From positions 24,171,401 through 24,235,400 of the forward strand of contig JAQFVV010000001.1 of the NCBI GenBank assembly GCA_028023455.1: a stretch of DNA of 64,000 bases, in the 5' to 3' direction. The notes beneath the pieces are model-generated. The model did not search any database. It was not told where the DNA came from and saw only the letters and a list, made by a program, of their open reading frames with translations. Of this stretch, positions 52,852-63,480 are shown one piece after another (the stretch's first letter is position 1; each line of letters opens with the position of its first letter). A program made the translations under genes and the position numbers. The stretch comes from Epiperipatus broadwayi. Its lineage: Eukaryota; Onychophora; Udeonychophora; Euonychophora; Peripatidae.

Positions 52852-52873
52852 GGATATCATCACTGGCTATACC

Positions 52874-53010
52874 ATTATTTTTATTGTCCTTAGTCTGAAT
52901 AATAGATATTGTAATCTTCTGATTTAAAATATTCCAATCCACATTACTTTAATAATTTTTATCATGTCACTGATAAATGTTTCATTTTTATCTTTACAGC
53001 AACCAGTTTT
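52874..53010 (-). pseudogene. RTE-like LINE, part before the hAT insertion
   Basis: The minus strand reads KVMWIGIF then SEDYNIYYSD and ends NNGIA at the hAT target site. In RTE-type endonucleases this is the block W.G.G.F.S...TIYYSG...(H)GVA, and the next block continues beyond the hAT at 49599. Stops are present (YYSD*GQ*K). It confirms the nested order of insertion. Confidence 0.65.
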
Positions 53011-56000
53011 CCTTGGTTCTTGGCTTATTATCTCATATTCATGTTTCGGTAATTATCTTCTTTAAGTAGCTTCAAATTTTCTTTTGATCTCACTGATAAC
53101 AAGACAGCCAATGACTTTAAACTAGGCTTATTACTAAAGCCATTATTGCTAGAAAACATATTTGGCTTTTTATCATAAATATGTTAATGTTTTCAGACCT
53201 GACAGACTTCAAGCTGCAACAAGCTATAATAAATTACTACTGTGTAGTATTTGAAAATCATGAATAGTAAAAGAAAATAGAAAGAAACTTTCTAATGCTA
53301 TGAGGTGAATATTTAGTTTTGGATATAATTATGATTAACTGTCTTCATCATTATGTTATACTGTTGCTATTCAATATAAATATTAGTAATGAAACCTTAC
53401 TAAGAAACAAAAATAAAAAATACAAGATGAAATAGAAATAAGATAATGAAGATTAAAATAAAAAGCTATAGATTCTACTTATGATAATTGTGAAAGGAGG
53501 TAAAGTGAAGCACACTTTAGAATATGGTAAAAAGGTCATATTTAATAAATGAAAAGATTTGTACATTTGCTAAATTGTAGCCACTAGTTTTTTTGTTCTT
53601 TCTATGTTTTTTTTTTTTTTTAAAAGATGTTCTGATACGTTTTGTTTGTTGGTTAGTTGTTCTTGTTTTTGCAATATACTTTTTAAAAAATCTAATTTTT
53701 TCCATTTTTTTTTTTTCAATACTGTGATTTTCGTAATATGTTTTTTTATCGAGAAAAGTTCACTTTATGCTAAGCAAGTAATTCCTTTTGCAAAATTCAT
53801 AAACTTTTTAAAACTGTGATATATAAGTATGTGTTTATTTAAGATACATATTATTCAAGTAAATAATATACTTCCCCCCACTTCCTTTCCGTATAATTGG
53901 CAAATAAATTTGTTTATTATTTTCATTCTCTAAATTTTCAAATTTTATTAACCATTTGTTCACAAAGGAATTTAAAATGATTTATTTATTGTCTACTTGT
54001 CAAGCTGTTTTTGAGAGGGGAGGGAGGGAAGAAATTGTTAAAAATTCCACAGCTTTACTTCCTCCATCGTTTTAATTTCTTCAGCAATCTTTTTACTCTT
54101 TTAGAATTATCATTAACTAGTTAGTTTCAAAAGCCTGAGGTACTTTTAAAATCCTCTCGTATATCTCTAATTAACATTTTTTTTTATTATTATTATAGAA
54201 AAATCATTTAGGTTTTAAACTATTTTTTGCAAATTTAATGTAATTATTTGAATTTTAAAATCAATTTACACAAAATAATTATTGTGTGTATAATATAGTA
54301 AATATTCAATAAAAATATTTGTTTATTAATCAATAGTAAATATAAATATAGTGAATTTTACTATCATAAATTAATAAATAAGTAAAATAATGTAATTACT
54401 ACCTTAGAAAGTAAATCATAAAAATACAGCATCTGCAGAATTAAATATACATAAATTACTTAGTAACGCAGCTTTTAAAATAGATTGAAAAAATGGCGGT
54501 CTCCCAAATCATAATTTTCTTTCAAATACTGAACTGTGACCTGTCTAGAAATAAGAATCACCTAACACAAAGTGTCATTTGCATAATTAGGCAATTTGTA
54601 AATGTTTTCTTATTTTATAAAAATATTTTATTATTTAAAATACACATTTATATATTTTTAGTTAAAGGCTCCTAAAGAATGATTAGCTTATCACATCATG
54701 ATCATAATTTGAATTTTGCATGATTTGATCATGCAAAACTTTTTTTTAAGGTTCTAAATTTTTTATACTCAAAACTAGGATTCGAATCTAGATTAGGCAA
54801 AGCTTCAAAATTGTTTCAAGTTTCAAACAAGCTTAATATTTTTTATTAGCCAATACAAATAGTCGTTTAATTATTGATTGGTAAATAGGTATTTATCTAC
54901 TTTTATTTAAAAGATGTAAAAAAAAAACTCACAGCAAATTCTATTTTTTATTAGAGAGCTATTTGATAAATCTCTATCCTGAAATGAAATATTTCAGGTT
55001 GTTTATCTTTTTATCTACTTTTTATTACGTATATATTTCACTTTATTACCATATATGTTTAATTTACTTTTTGAGAGTAAATAATCTTAGCAATTTGAAT
55101 TTTCCAAAAATTGAAAAAATATTTTATAAGATATGATTTCAGATCAATAATAAATAGTAATAGTTACTATTTTATTAATTTTTCATTTTTAGTAAAGCAT
55201 ATATAGAAAAAAAATTATTAAAGTAAACTACTACCCTCAAAGTCTCTAGGAAAATTTATTGGCATTAAGACCTGAGAAATATGGACGCCAGTGTTGACTG
55301 CTTCAAGAGTGATTTGTAGTTAGGGAATTGGAAAAATAAAGTTTTTGAATAATACATATTTTTAGAAAAGTGACAAAAAAGACAGATTTTTGTAGATTCA
55401 CTAAAAGAGATGTATATTGTAAGGGTAGCTTACAATCTAACCTTTGTCACTCTCACCACCAAATCCAGCTCATTTTTTAAAACTTTAGTTAATAGATGAT
55501 TAAGCATATGTTTTCATTTATAAAGTAACTAAACCCATACCTATATAACATGAATCCTCACAGAATTTTAACCATTATTCTCTTTCTGAAATTTGGAACT
55601 GAAATATATACTAATTTTTATTTAAAATACTTTTCTAAAAGTCAGTCATCCACCAAAAAATTATAAACAGTTTAAAATCCATACAATCTTTAAAAACAAA
55701 AATATTAAATTTTTAATATTCATAAAAACAATTATCTTAATTAATTTTTATAAATTTGTTTTTAATACTACATCTGACAAAAGCTAATCATTACATTAAA
55801 AATTAATTTCAAATGCATCCTGGGATTTTTTTTTTTTAAATTAATTTAAAATTAAATTAAAAATTAGTCTATCTCAGCTTAATCTTCATTTTACTTGATT
55901 TTACCATTCAAAATAGGTAATAAAATAACTTATAATGTATGATGAGATAAACAATGTTTTATTAATAACCTACTTTTTAGCAAAGTACATTTGGAAAAAT

Positions 56001-56032
56001 GTTTTTAAGTAAATCAGTACGTCTTTCTAAAG
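53011..56032. other. AT-rich DNA, no gene recognised; two small palindromes
   Basis: It contains a perfect 11-bp hairpin TTTTGCATGAT / ATCATGCAAAA with a 3-nt loop at 54714-54738 and a box B-like GGATTCGAATCTAG at about 54778-54792. A palindrome TTGTAAGGGTAGCTTACAA near 55420 is also found, slightly changed, at 22.8 kb. No exon was recognised. Confidence 0.45.
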
Positions 56033-56230
56033 CAGGGATTCCCAACCTGAGATATCTGTATTCCCAGGAGGTTTAAGAAGTTTGTCCAGTGGGTACCGTG
56101 GATAGCAGGTAAATAGGTACATTATACTGTATATATTGGTAATGTTTATCAGCTACACCAGCAATATTTCAGGTCTCTTTTCGGACACAGACACAGTGAG
56201 GTTACATGGACTTTTTTTTTCACTTCAGAG
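56033..56230 (+). mobile_element. Left end of a hAT-type element
   Basis: CAGGGATTCCCAACCTGAGA at 56033 is typical of hAT termini. The following 180 bp are GC-richer. No matching inverse end was found downstream, so only the terminal part is called. Confidence 0.5.
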
Positions 56231-56254
56231 TCCGATTCTTTATTGAATAATTAT

Positions 56255-56480
56255 TTTATGAAAACTTCATTACTGTTTATTTCTTATTAAACAATTCAAA
56301 ACAAAACAACATGTGATGTTTATTTCTTATTATAACGAAAGAGAGTATTGGATAATTTACTAAATGTCTGGGGGAGATCGGTACCAAAAGGTGAATAAAG
56401 CTTTTATGAAAACTAAATTATTGTTTATTTCTTATTATAGTAAATACCGGATACCCGATAATTTATTAAAAGCCAAGAAG
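56255..56480. repeat. Imperfect direct repeats around GTTTATTTCTTATTAT
   Basis: A unit with TATGAAAACTAAATTA, GTTTATTTCTTATTAT, GGAT and GATAATTTA occurs from about 56255 and again from about 56404, with an extra GTTTATTTCTTATTA in the first. A 154-codon plus-strand frame (56364-56828) overlaps it. That frame is Lys/Asn/Ile/Phe-rich with no domain, and I regard it as spurious. Confidence 0.6.
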
Positions 56481-57044
56481 GAACGGAAAACAAAAAAGTC
56501 TAAAAAATTTCAATGGCAACAATGTTCGAAGAAAATTAAATGCCACATTAATGTAGCATTTAAAGTTTTAACAAAAATCATCTCGTTTCATATTTTTAAA
56601 TTCATACAGTTTCTTAAATCAGAAGTGAAAACAGATCTTTTCGGTTTCACAAAAATGATATACTTAAACTTGAATTTAAATTTTAATTTAAAACGGATAA
56701 TTTTTTTATATATCAAACATATATATAATGATTACATATATATTGATTTTGAGAAATCTTTGCTTGGCAGTAAGTTATTTAAAGATCGTTTATTATTTTT
56801 ATATTTTCCCATCAAACTAAATCTCTAATCCAGAGATTAACTAGTGAATTATCTAGATTATTTCTTGTATTAAGCCTAGTCAAAATACGATAAAAATATT
56901 CATGGAAACTTTTTACGAGATTTTTTTAAAGGCAGTTTAACCAAAATTATTGTTTTCATAAAGAAAGCATTTTATAAAAATGTGAAAATTTTAAATATAA
57001 GTATATTTTATATATCTGGAGTTCAGATGTAATTAGAGGATTTG
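56481..57044. other. No gene recognised
   Basis: AT-rich DNA. The long frame ending at 56828 has AT-driven composition and no motif. Confidence 0.45.
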
Positions 57045-57410
57045 AACACAGACTTGCAAACCTCCTTTAGCCATTCAAGTTATTTAATAAAACCGATACA
57101 CATGATCACGCACACGTGAAAAAAGATAAATGATCTCCAATACACGTATTTTGTGCTGAACCAGCACTCATCGCTGGGTTCAAATCATTATTTATCTGTT
57201 CATTAAAGTATGAAGATTTATTGTCTTAATATAAACCGAGCACTGATTATATATATACATGTGGGAAATAATGATCTAGACCAACTGATGAGTGCTGGTT
57301 CAGCACGAAATACATATATTGGAGATCATTTAGCTTTTCTACATGTGTGAGATCATGTGTATCAGTTGTGTGAGATAGAGTGGATAGCTTGAAAGTCTGT
57401 GTTCAAAAAC
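57045..57410. mobile_element. Foldback copy of the 420-bp repeat family (shortened)
   Basis: The left arm (57045-57190) carries TTGTGCTGAACCAGCACTCA. It is mirrored by the right arm (about 57265-57410) with GATGAGTGCTGGTTCAGCAC and GAGATAGAGTGGATAGC. Between them lie TTCATTAAAGTATGAAGA and the family's central part in one orientation only. Confidence 0.75.
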
Positions 57411-58782
57411 GTGAAAAGTAGAAACATAATTTTGTTTGGAAAAAAAATGTAATATAAAATAGTAGCAAAAGAATAATCTTTAATTATTTATTAATTTGTT
57501 ATTTGTAAAGACACTTTTCTTCAATTTCTATTGTAATGTATCAAAAGATATTAAATGATAACAAAAATATTTGGAGAATCTAGAAGATTATACCACAGAA
57601 AATAAGTGCAAAAATTGGATGTGCATCATACTTTAAACAATCTTATCCAAGATTCAGATGCATTTATTAAAAAAACCATAGACAGTCTCTATTACAATCT
57701 TGATCATTATGATATCACCAATATTCATGGATGATTCATATATGGAATAGTGACAAATTGTTGGGTTTAATAAACAAAATATTAAATGCTTGAAACTAAA
57801 AAATATAATTGGTTTTATTTTAAACATTTTTTTGGCTTATAAACTTGGGTATTTTAAACTATCATTGAAATCTAAATATCTGATATCTATTCACAATCAG
57901 GATTCCAAATTTTTACTATTAAATGTATTGAAATGCATTCCGATTTCTTTTTAATATAACCTGGGAAATGTCATGTCTAATTTTATCTTGAATTTGAAAC
58001 TTTTTGCACAATACAAATTTAGCTTTTGATTTATCAACAATTTAGAATAGCATTTCAAAACTCATTTCTTTTTTTATAAAACTGCTACAGATGCAACAGA
58101 AAAAATAAACTATGACTGCCACATTTACTGATCAAATATTTTGACACCCCTTAAACACACTAATTGTATATCCATGCTCTGTTTTGATACAAATGAAATA
58201 ATAAATTGTGAAGATAAGAATTTTACTAATCATAATTATTTTCAAAATTCATGAAATAAAGAATTGTAAAATCAAGTCTGACAAAGTGAATAAATGTTGG
58301 TTAATGTAATGTTTTAAAGTTATATTATCTGGACAGGTTTTAGTTAAAAATATGACCAACTAATAACTCTTGATTATATAAATTCTTGGTTGCTATCATT
58401 GTGATCTTTTTAACAAAATTTAGTCTAGGCTTTTAGCCTCATTCAGCAAGATTTATTCTTCTCTATAACGTTAATAATGTAAAATGTGTTATTTATGTTA
58501 ACATTTAGAAGATACAGATAATTAATTAAAAGATTGAAATTACAGGCAAATAGTTTGAATATTTTAAAATTTGATAAAAAGTAATCATTTTTTTAATATT
58601 TTATTTTTAACTTGAAAAATTATAATTATTTTGAAAATTTTAATTTGATTCTGTTCTTTTATGTATCATCTTTTTTATAATAACTTCATATATCCTCATC
58701 TTTATTGTTTTATCATGAGTTTAAGGTTATAAGCCAATAAACATCACATGACCACCTCTTATGCTTGTGTATAACTGTTGTT
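57411..58782. other. No gene recognised
   Basis: AT-rich DNA. The minus strand near 58.17 kb reads AAGGGGTGTCAAAATATTTG, faintly like a hAT end, without a partner. Confidence 0.4.
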
Positions 58783-58965
58783 AAAACAGGCAAAACTCTC
58801 AGATCCAAGGCTCCTCACTGACGAAGGCAATAAGCCAGAAACTAGTCTGGGGATGTTGGATGAGTAGGCACTAGATGGGGATTTTATGCACAGCCTTCTG
58901 GCATCCATTGATTACTCTAGCTTGCTGTGTGTGGCAAAATATATATAGTGAGTTTTGCCTGTTTT
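58783..58965 (+). mobile_element. Short element with hammerhead-like core and 16-bp inverted repeats
   Basis: AAAACAGGCAAAACTC (58783-58798) is matched perfectly in reverse complement by GAGTTTTGCCTGTTTT (58950-58965). Between them is the hammerhead-like fold listed separately and a downstream part (CACTAGATGGGGATTTTATG) that is related to the element at 20.5 kb. It is GC-richer than its surroundings and non-coding. Penelope-like elements and their derivatives carry hammerheads in their terminal repeats, which is the likely origin. Confidence 0.65.
58803..58861 (+). ncRNA. Hammerhead-ribozyme-like motif (type I topology)
   Basis: Core box CTGACGA lies at 58818-58824 and GAAA at 58838-58841. 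A short helix III from the palindrome ACTAGT leads to the putative cleavage site after GTC (58847). Helix I is open-ended: TCCTCA (58812-58817) pairs with TGGGGA (58848-58853). After a GGC/TG internal loop, ATCCAA (58803-58808) pairs perfectly with TTGGAT (58856-58861). Helix II is GGC/GCC closing AATAA. The weak point is an A opposite A where the first pair of helix II (usually G-C) should be, which may reduce or abolish cleavage. The palindromic helix III would allow dimer hammerheads. Confidence 0.6.
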
Positions 58966-59274
58966 GAGTTTAATTAATATAGATTTCATTCTCATAATTT
59001 TTCATCATGTGTAGTCAATTTTTGATAATTTTATGCATGTTTTTCTAGATTTTTCTATGGATCTTTTTTCTTCTATTATTATTACTGGTTTATTTTTATA
59101 AAGTTTAGATATATTCTTTCTACTTACTCATAACAATGAAATCTTGTTTTATTTAACATTTCTCATTCCATCCATTATTTTTTGATTTAGTTAAAGATAA
59201 TCTGAAAAAATTTTCTCAGAATCTTTCCTTTGTCATTTTTTCTTTTTGTTTGTCTAATATGGCTACTTCAACTC

Positions 59275-60570
59275 TTAGAAGAAAAAAATTATTCTAGAGA
59301 TGAATGTTGTGATGACTATACAAATCAAATTGTAGTTCACAAATGTCCACATACTTCTGTTAATTTGATATTTTTTGGTGCTATCATTTAACTTCTTCTG
59401 CAGATTACTTTTCCTTCTGAAATATTTCAATACTATATCTAATTGTAGTTCTCCAATATACCACATTTTAGTTTCACAACATAAACAATTAGCATTGCAC
59501 TTTTTAGAATGGTTTTGATGTACAGTCGAAATTGTAATCAATAATAAAAGTTTTTTTGCTGAAAAGTAAAATGTGTAAGATTTTTGAAATTCAATATTAT
59601 ATAATCCTTATAACATAGACATAGGTCTCCCATGGTCAAATTTGCCATTGATTTGTACATCACTTTACATATCCAATTTAATAAAGAATGAATTTGTAAT
59701 GTTGGTCTCTATAATAGCATATTCAGCAGGTTGAAAAAATATTGACTGGTTTTGTGAATTTGCCATTATATTTTTAAATTTTGTGGAGGTCTTTAAATGG
59801 AACTTTTTAATAGCTTTATATTGCATCATAGAATATTTAAATTTCATTTTCCATATAACAAATTAAGTAAAATAATAACTCTATATTCAGCTAATTTAGT
59901 TGCAGTAGTTATAGTTATGTAATGAATAATCTATTCTCTAATTTGTTAAAAGTAGCAGCACATTAGAGTCTAATTCCATTTTCTATTTATAAAACTAAAG
60001 ATATTTAAATTAGTTTACATTCTCAAGTTGATAAGCATCCAAGATAAAAGTTGCTGAAGATTTTTCTTCCATCACTGGCTGATTAAAATTTGAGTTTTTT
60101 TGTACTAATTATTTCTCCAAAATCTTTAAATGTTATATTCAAAATATTAAAAACATTTTGTAAATCATTGTGTTGAGCTGGCATGATCATCAGCCTATTA
60201 TAAATCCAAAAGGTGAAGTTCTTTAACTTGTTTTTAATTGATTCAAATTAAAAATTCTATTAGCAAACCTTTAGTTGATCTTAATTTCTATTTCCTTAAA
60301 TCATCATTAAAGTCTTCCAAAGATCACAGTCATATAAATTCTCAAAACAATATTGGAGAAAGTCAACATTCTTATTTAATACTAGATTCAATTCAAATGG
60401 CTCATATTTTCTGCTTGTAATTATTAACACTTGCTCTCATTCTATCATATAGAAGCTGAATAATATCTGTAAAATTTGATGAACAACCAGCTAATTTCAA
60501 ACAGTGCCATAGATCTGTTTGTTTAGTTGAGTCAAATGCTATGATCAAATCATAAAAGCAACATATAAAT
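59275..60570 (-). pseudogene. RTE-like LINE reverse transcriptase and C-terminal relic
   Basis: On the minus strand, FYDLIIAFDSTKQTDLWHCL then KLAGCSSNFTDIIQLLYDRM lie at about 60.42-60.56 kb (family: VDLTKAFDTVNR..LW). The catalytic box is reduced to *ADDHASSTQ at about 60.18 kb, and LENVN*FKYL lies at about 60.0 kb. The C-terminal block QYKAIKKFHLKTSTKFKNIM continuing to FFQPAEYAIIETNITN is at 59665-59847 (family: I..LE.FH...LR.IL). A last part at 59275-59541 includes NDSTKKYQINRSMWTFVNYN. Stops and shifts are many. A separate RTE copy lies at 43-44 kb in the same orientation. Confidence 0.78.
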
Positions 60571-61907
60571 CACTTTTTTGTTTCCAAAAATTTCTTGCAT
60601 TTGTCTGGCAATAAAACCATTATAGTGTTTGTATTAAACTTTATGATGATGGCATTATATTAGTAATTAATATTAGATGACAAAGCTAGTCTAACATTTT
60701 CTAAACCCACACAAAGTCTCTTCTTACCATTCATTAATGATTAGAAGAAACCTGTTCAATAAAATACTTGAAAGTCCCTTTTCTTTAATGAATAATTATT
60801 GCAATCTTGTCTATTCACTTTATTTTAAAAATTGGAATAATAAAAGCATTCTTAAGATCAGACAATAGTACTTCACGAGTCTATATATTTCTAAAAACTT
60901 TCAATATTTTTGAAACTAACATAGCACTATAATATTTAAAACTTCTCCAGATATTTCATCATGACTTCAGTTTTTACATTTTAAGATTACAAAATACTAT
61001 TTTAATTTTACTAGACTGGATATCCTTGTTCAAACTAAATGTGTAGATAAAATAGATATATCACTAAGTTATCATTTTGATTCTTACATCATTATTCAAA
61101 AGATAATCAAAATAATTATTCTACCTGTTCAAAATATCATTGTCATCATATAAGAGAGTGCTATCACTGAACATATTGTTTTCAGTGCAAAAGACCAAGA
61201 GTGAGGGATTAGTGACTGCATTTTTTTTTTACAGTTTTATGCCACCAATTATTTTTAAGCCTTTATTTTTAAATTCACATTTAATTCATTATTCTGCAAG
61301 TAGAAAATTCTATGTTTTTTTAATTGTCAAAAAACTAATCATGATTTTTTTTTTTAGTAAATCCAAGAATAGATTTACTTGTATTCAAACAATTCATACT
61401 TCAATAATACTATAATCCTAAAGATCCAAATGGATTTTCAAATAGCTTCTGGAATGATATCTCTAAAGAAGAACATCAACTGTTTTGCAATGAAACTATA
61501 AATGTGATATTGAAGCCTTCTAATCTATGATCTGCCCAACAGCATAGGCTTGGAAGGATTCGTCATATGTTGTCTAAATAGTCAATTCAACACAGAATTG
61601 ATAGACTTATAATTTTTATAAATACTTTGCCTTTTTTATGTATAACTTTTATCAGACAAATTATGAGTTTTGGTCACATATATTTTCATGTTATTTAGCA
61701 ATATTTTCTTTTGTCAATAAATAAATATTGTAAATTAAATTACTATTTAATTGAATTAAAAAAACATACTGCACTTAATTATCTTCATCAATCTGAACAT
61801 ATATAATAGAAAAGTGTAAAACGATATTTTATCTTTATTCATTAATATTATTTCTATTATGTTTTTTAACAAGTTATTAAAATGTAATAAACAATCTCAA
61901 TATTCAC
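60571..61907. other. Intronic DNA, possible further LINE traces
   Basis: The part up to about 61.0 kb may be the upstream part of the LINE relic, without readable motifs. At about 61.5 kb the plus strand has AQQHRLGRIRHMLSK, slightly like a LINE C-terminal RLRW.GH motif, too weak to call. It then runs to the donor GTGAATA next to exon 1. Confidence 0.4.
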
Positions 61908-62052
61908 CTGCAAGCGGCGTTCAGTTGATCTAAGTTATTAGCATATGACAAATTTTTACGGTCTAAAATGGGTTGAATCAGTGACATGCATGTATCCAAT
62001 TCAGTTTGTTGACAAGCAGGATTTATAGTCTGACCCTGACCATCTGGAACAA
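61908..62052 (-). CDS. Exon of a conserved cysteine-rich secreted protein gene (upstream exon)
   Basis: The 145-nt exon is bounded on the minus strand by a TTTAAATCTAG acceptor and a GTGAATA donor. It encodes 47 complete codons, including VPDGQGQTINPACQQTELDT and CMSLIQPILDRKNLSYANNL, ending LNAAC plus two bases of an Arg codon. The pattern C..TELDTC...L.......S......LN..C is what precedes GL.C.DNY in the family, and the phase fits the exon at 30049-30191 exactly. It starts with two bases of a codon from an upstream exon, which should carry the signal peptide. That exon was not found to 64000 and may lie outside the window. No stop or frame problem is present. Confidence 0.78.
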
Positions 62053-62580
62053 CTAGATTTAAAAAAAGTAAATAAAAAGTTTAGTCAATAAGGAAACATA
62101 ATTATTTCGGGGAGAAAAATAGAATGTTATAAAGCAAAATTAATACATTTTGTAATGATGTGTTTTAATGAAGATTAGGTAGTGGCAAATTATTTGCATA
62201 TAATGTGTAATATAATTTTTATTCCTTCGTTTTAATATTTAATCTTTATAAATTTATTCCACCAATAAGAAATGTTAAAAGATTAATAAAACAACTGTAG
62301 AAACTTAAAAAAAATATGATTAAACACAAATACAATTACATACACAAATATATATAAACATTAAAAGCCTAAAGCTAAACCAGTCAATAAAATAATCAAA
62401 CTACCTCCAAATTCATAACTAATCTAAATAAACTCTAAAACACAACCAATGATTTCACTGCTACAAGCAGAAAGTGTAAAGAACTAAACTATAACAACAA
62501 ATTTATACTAAATATTACCTACAATTTCACTTATACTCCACATATCCTTAATATTAAAAGAACTTTTAAATAAGTTAATT
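62053..62580. other. Intron upstream of the exon at 61908-62052
   Basis: AT-rich DNA with no repeat recognised. It contains the acceptor at its left edge. Confidence 0.5.
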
Positions 62581-62757
62581 GCTTCAAAATCATAAATTTT
62601 TAATAATAATTTTTTTTTTTTTTTACTTCATTTCTTTCAAAGGAGATAACCTTAGCCTCACTATTGATTTTGATGAGGCTAAGGTTGTTTTCTTTAAAAG
62701 AAATGAAATAAAAAGAATTAAAGAATCTTTATTAATAAAAATTTATGATTCTAAAGC
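62581..62757. mobile_element. Hairpin element with about 80-bp arms
   Basis: The inner stem AACCTTAGCCTCA (62648-62660) and TGAGGCTAAGGTT (62674-62686) is perfect. Outward, TTCATTTCTTTCAAAGG is mirrored by TTTAAAAGAAATGAA, and GCTTCAAAATCATAAATTTT (62581) by AAATTTATGATTCTAAAGC (ending 62757). The loop is 13 nt. The short plus-strand frame across it is an artefact of the palindrome. Confidence 0.8.
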
Positions 62758-62769
62758 AAGACTTTTATT

Positions 62770-63005
62770 TTATATAGTGCAATGTTTTTATAAACTGTAA
62801 TACCAATAAGCTAATGCACATGCGCTTTGTAGATGTCACTATATAAATGAATACTCCCACTTTTTCAAACACAGGATAAAGTCTTTGGGAAAAGATAGAA
62901 TGAATCGGGAAAAGATAGAATGAAGCCATCTATCTTTTCGACCCAAATGTATATGTTTGGGCAAATCTTAAGTGTTTGAAAATGAGAGTGTGAAGTTGTT
63001 AATTA
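62770..63005 (+). mobile_element. Foldback family B, copy 3
   Basis: It shares with the 21-kb copies the order TTTTTATA-ACTG, AAGCTAATGCACATGCGCTT, AATGAATACTCCCACTTTTT, TTTCGACCCAAATG and GAAAATGAGAGTGTGAAG. It also has a local duplication of GGGAAAAGATAGAATGAA at about 62888-62925. Confidence 0.7.
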
Positions 63006-63199
63006 ATTAACTTATTTAAAAGTTTTTTTTAATAATAAGGGTGTTTGGGCTGAAAGTATAATTATAGGTAATGTTTAGTATAAATTTATCTTTTAGTTTT
63101 TTACACTTGAGAAATTTGTTTGTAGCAATGAAACCATTGGTTGTATTTTAGTTCATTTTCTTTGGCTAATCTGGTTAATTGTAAATTTTGAATGTTTGA

Positions 63200-63480
63200 C
63201 CACACACACATTTATTGTACCAGTCAAATAGTATGCTCACTTAACAAGATTCAAATCCTAAGCAAAAGTACCTCGAATCCGATCATGCTCGAGATACATA
63301 GGTCTGGAGCAGTCCTGAATTCTAACCTATTTGCCTATTCTTCGAATCTCTGACCCAATGAACAACAATTCTGATGACACAGTAAAATTATTTTAAATCC
63401 GTGCCCAGAAGCAAAGCAAAGTGGTAGAGCATAAGATCAGACTGATGATGATGATCGAGGTCGGAGTAGCCCAGTTATTA
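63200..63480 (+). mobile_element. Possible tRNA-related SINE or unknown GC-richer element
   Basis: A box B-like GATTCAAATCC (63248-63258) follows a weak box A-like CAGTCAAATAG (63221-63231). Downstream DNA is GC-richer and rich in CpG (CCTCGAATCCGATC, GATGATCGAGGTCGG). It has no recognised match within the window and no tail or target duplication. Confidence 0.35.

Larger units (their letters stand above)
49608..52865 (-). mobile_element. KIAA1586-like hAT transposon, near full length, 8-bp target duplication
   Basis: The ends are CAGTAATGATATCC at 49608 and, on the other strand, CAGTGATGATATCC from 52865. A perfect 8-bp duplication GCTATACC flanks it (49600-49607 and 52866-52873). It is 3258 bp long. 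The subterminal regions repeat the palindromic motif GAACCGGTTC: once at the left (AGAACCGGTTCT, 49632-49643) and three times at the right, two of these fused into a 22-bp perfect palindrome at 52830-52851. A decayed transposase gene lies on the minus strand. The insertion splits an RTE-like LINE, whose reading resumes on both sides. Confidence 0.93.

Noticed and set aside
56364-56828. 154-codon plus-strand frame, the longest non-repeat frame apart from transposase
   Set aside because: The composition is AT-driven (Lys, Asn, Ile, Phe, Leu), no domain or signal is visible, and it overlaps imperfect direct repeats.
63420-63460. TGATGATGATGATCG near a tRNA-like box as a hammerhead core
   Set aside because: It contains CTGATGA but no GAAA box or helix II follows.
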